From Mycobacterium sp. 155 (GTDB lineage: Bacteria; Actinomycetota; Actinomycetes; Mycobacteriales; Mycobacteriaceae), in NCBI RefSeq assembly GCF_000373905.1, contig NZ_KB892706.1:31873-95872 (forward strand): 64,000 nt of DNA. The letters are read 5' to 3'. Both the position numbers and the translations under genes were made by a program. Positions 62,280 to 64,000 of this stretch are shown here, one piece after another. The first letter of the stretch is position 1. Each line of letters begins with the position of its first letter. The notes under the pieces are model-generated. The model saw only the letters and a list, made by a program, of their open reading frames with translations, made no database searches and was not told the DNA's origin.

Positions 62280-62914
62280 TTGATACCCAAATCCCCGCAG
62301 GCCGTGATCGGACCGTTGTAGGCGGCCATGCTGTCAGTCCAAATCGCATCTTGATAGGGCGGGAGAGGACCGGTCCGCAGGCCAGCCACAAGAATCTGCC
62401 GATCGTCGATGTAGCGCTGCAGCGAATGCCGCAGAAAAGGCTGTACATCCGAATGCGCGTCGAGCGCTTCTTGTGCCCGGTGCGTCCAGTCCTTCGTGTC
62501 CGTCACGAATTGGGGGGTCGCTGCGTCGCGGTCCGGCGTTCCCGCTGCGCCAAGATTCGTGTAGGCGTTGGACACCCGGTCGCTGTCCCCCATTATCGGC
62601 GCGATCGCGGTGCACAGCGCTCTATCGGCCACTGTCGTGTCACCGGCTTGCGATGGCGCCGAGCTCGTGGAGCTTGCGGATGATGCGGATGTTGCCGGCT
62701 GGCGTACAAGCGCGACCACCCCCACCACGAGGGCGGCGGCAGACAGAAGGATAGCTAGCGCGATGCCCAGCCCGGCGAGTAATCCGCCGCGGCGGCGGGG
62801 TCGCTGCTCGGGGGGCGGGGTCCACCACGGGCCTGCGGGGGCGTTGGGCGGGAAGCCGCCCGCAAGGCCCGGAGCCTGGCCCCCCGACTCGCTCTGCCCT
62901 TGGGTCGTCGACAT
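62273..62914 (-). CDS. Anchored lipoprotein-like or membrane protein of the ESX locus
   Basis: A 213-residue protein with a Pro/Gly-rich cytoplasmic start (residues 1-43), one transmembrane segment (about 44-69) and a Ser/Thr linker followed by an outer helical domain (about 95-213) with two Cys (ALCTAIAPIM and ITACGDLGIKW) that may pair. No family is recognised. Its stop overlaps the start of the 873-residue gene, so they are co-expressed. Confidence 0.75.
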   Translation of the reverse strand: MSTTQGQSESGGQAPGLAGGFPPNAPAGPWWTPPPEQRPRRRGGLLAGLGIALAILLSAAALVVGVVALVRQPATSASSASSTSSAPSQAGDTTVADRALCTAIAPIMGDSDRVSNAYTNLGAAGTPDRDAATPQFVTDTKDWTHRAQEALDAHSDVQPFLRHSLQRYIDDRQILVAGLRTGPLPPYQDAIWTDSMAAYNGPITACGDLGIKW

Positions 62915-63015
62915 GGATCCAGCTTAAACGGCTTTGCCGGTGGTGAAATCTCCAAATTCCTGGCGGCTGCCCACCGAACCTCGCCGGCGCGGCAGAAGGG
63001 GCCTGGGTGCAGGGG

Positions 63016-63408
63016 TCATGACCAGTCAAGACCTTGAGTGCGGAACTCCTGCAAGGAGGCCTCCACAGCTTCGTTGCCCGCCTGGAGCAAGGTGTTCAAG
63101 AGCCTCTCTAAACCGAGGTTGTCGAGTTGCTGCGCGATCTGGTCGTGGATGTACAACTCCACAAGCCGCCCATCGCTGCCCAGCGTCAACCGCACTAGCC
63201 CATCGGGGTCCTGGACTTCGGTGCGCAACGCGGCATACCGGGCCAGCAGGTCATCGAGAAGTGAAGCGGCAGCCCCGAGTTCGGCTTGAGAGAACTTGAC
63301 CTTCTCGGCGTCGCCGAGATCGTCAAAGTTGGCCGCCTCGGCACCGAGCGCCCGCGCCGAGTAGACACTCGCAGCGTCATCACGGTCGGCCATCCCCTCC
63401 CCCGTCAT
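63016..63408 (-). CDS. EspL-like YbaB/EbfC-fold protein
   Basis: A 130-residue protein with a YbaB/EbfC-like part (residues 50-125, LLARYAALRTEVQDPDGLVRLTLGSDGRLVELYIHD, the typical strand pattern). EspL (Rv3880c) of ESX-1 has the same fold and lies next to EspK. The ATG at 63408 overlaps the stop of the next gene upstream (ATGA); an internal ATG at 63393 (MADRDD) is also possible. The neighbours support an ESX-accessory role, perhaps in substrate stability. Confidence 0.8.
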   Translation of the reverse strand: MTGEGMADRDDAASVYSARALGAEAANFDDLGDAEKVKFSQAELGAAASLLDDLLARYAALRTEVQDPDGLVRLTLGSDGRLVELYIHDQIAQQLDNLGLERLLNTLLQAGNEAVEASLQEFRTQGLDWS

Positions 63409-64000
63409 GACTCCTCGCTGGGACGAACGGTGGTAATGCGTCTGACCACCGACGCGGCGCGACGTTCCGGAGTGTCAGACGGCGGGTCGGGCTCCCTGGG
63501 CGGCGCGGTCGCCGACACAACGGCCAACCGGTCGGCGCTCACCTTGCCCGTCACCGCCTCAGAGTGCGGAACCTGCGGCACAACAACCTTTTTCGAGCCA
63601 GAATCTGGAGCCTTACCACCACCGGACGATCCAGGGCCACCGCCCATCGCACCCATCGGCATACCCATCGGCATGACCCCCGGCGCGCCTCCGCCTGCGC
63701 CCTGTCCGAGCTGCGTGCCAGCACCGGCGGGAATCGCCGGGGCGGCCGGCGGCGACCCCGTCGAGGGCAAGACGCCAGCCGACAGCGGCCCACCCGCGGC
63801 CGGGGTGGTCTGTCCACCGCCGCCGATGCCGTCACCACCACCGGCCCCGCCGGAATCCACCCCACCACCGGGCGATCCCGCCCCGCCACCGGCGGGATCA
63901 CCGGTGTCCAGACGAGCATCAGCCTTCGGCGCCAGCACACCCGACAGGCCCTGCGTCGCCGCCGAGGCTGCCTGCGTACCGGCCTGCATCAAGGCCTCGG
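63405..64000 (-). CDS. Gly/Pro-rich ESX-associated protein, C-terminal part (runs off window)
   Basis: Only the last ~198 residues are inside the window; the frame is open to base 64000. The visible part is Gly/Pro/Ala-rich (GAGSPGGGVDSGGAGG, GVMPMGMPMGAMGG) and ends in a Ser/Arg-rich tail (AASVVRRITTVRPSEES). Position next to EspL-like suggests a secreted substrate such as an EspB/EspA-type protein, but the diagnostic N-terminus is not in view. It overlaps the EspL-like gene by 4 nt. Confidence 0.75.
   Translation of the reverse strand, partial: EALMQAGTQAASAATQGLSGVLAPKADARLDTGDPAGGGAGSPGGGVDSGGAGGGDGIGGGGQTTPAAGGPLSAGVLPSTGSPPAAPAIPAGAGTQLGQGAGGGAPGVMPMGMPMGAMGGGPGSSGGGKAPDSGSKKVVVPQVPHSEAVTGKVSADRLAVVSATAPPREPDPPSDTPERRAASVVRRITTVRPSEES

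Noticed and set aside
1..64000. CRISPR arrays, tRNA or rRNA genes, plasmid origin or relaxase
   Set aside because: I saw no regularly spaced repeats, no cloverleaf-like sequence, no iteron series and no relaxase motif in the window.

Overview
The window reads as part of a large mycobacterial plasmid or integrated plasmid-like element. The DNA is GC-rich with many GTG/TTG starts and ATGA/GTGA gene overlaps. The right half carries a complete mycobacterial type VII secretion (ESX) locus with PE, PPE, EspG and mycosin genes, interleaved with a Gram-positive-type type IV secretion (T4SS) conjugation module. This combination is known from pRAW-type conjugative plasmids of slow-growing mycobacteria. 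The assignment to that class is inferred from gene content; no relaxase or replication gene lies in the window.

Left part (1-30 kb): a mosaic of metal-handling, envelope-remodelling and stress genes broken up by gene remnants. It holds a cupredoxin operon and a truncated copy fused to an IS transposase tail, and a Met/Gly-rich membrane protein. It also holds a CsoR - metal chaperone - CopA copper module with a textbook CsoR operator, a DUF2933-type protein, a prenylcysteine-type methyltransferase and an ABC exporter. Envelope enzymes are a polysaccharide deacetylase, two divergent L,D-transpeptidases and a RipA-like NlpC/P60 peptidase. Regulators are two BlaI repressor/M56 protease pairs, an orphan response regulator with a degenerate receiver, and an adenylate cyclase fused to a YHS metal domain. 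A CadD exporter, a His-rich membrane gene carrying a frameshift, an MFS transporter and a rhodanese follow. Inverted repeats built from TACTA/TAGTA or GTAGTA/TACTAC half-sites lie in front of many of these genes, including the BlaI genes, so much of the island may be under BlaI-type control.

Middle (30-43 kb), all on the minus strand: the T4SS block (coupling ATPase, small membrane proteins, TcpC/VirB8-like, PrgI-like, VirB4, VirB6-like), with eccA at its 3' end and apparently transcribed with it. A 58-residue DUF5710 protein and a decayed HTH regulator lie on the opposite strand.

Right (43-64 kb): eccE, mycP, eccD, an EspI-like ATPase, eccB, espG, two Esx proteins, PPE, PE and a single-chain eccC, then secreted-substrate and accessory genes (EspC/EspK/EspL-like). 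The last gene runs off the window. Four operon heads share one bipartite promoter element: the 222-residue T4SS membrane protein, the coupling ATPase, the esx pair and eccC. The element is AAATTGGTGC, then about 23 nt, then a TANNNT -10 box. In three of them the -10 box lies exactly 6 nt before the start codon, which predicts leaderless mRNAs and joint control of the ESX and T4SS machines.
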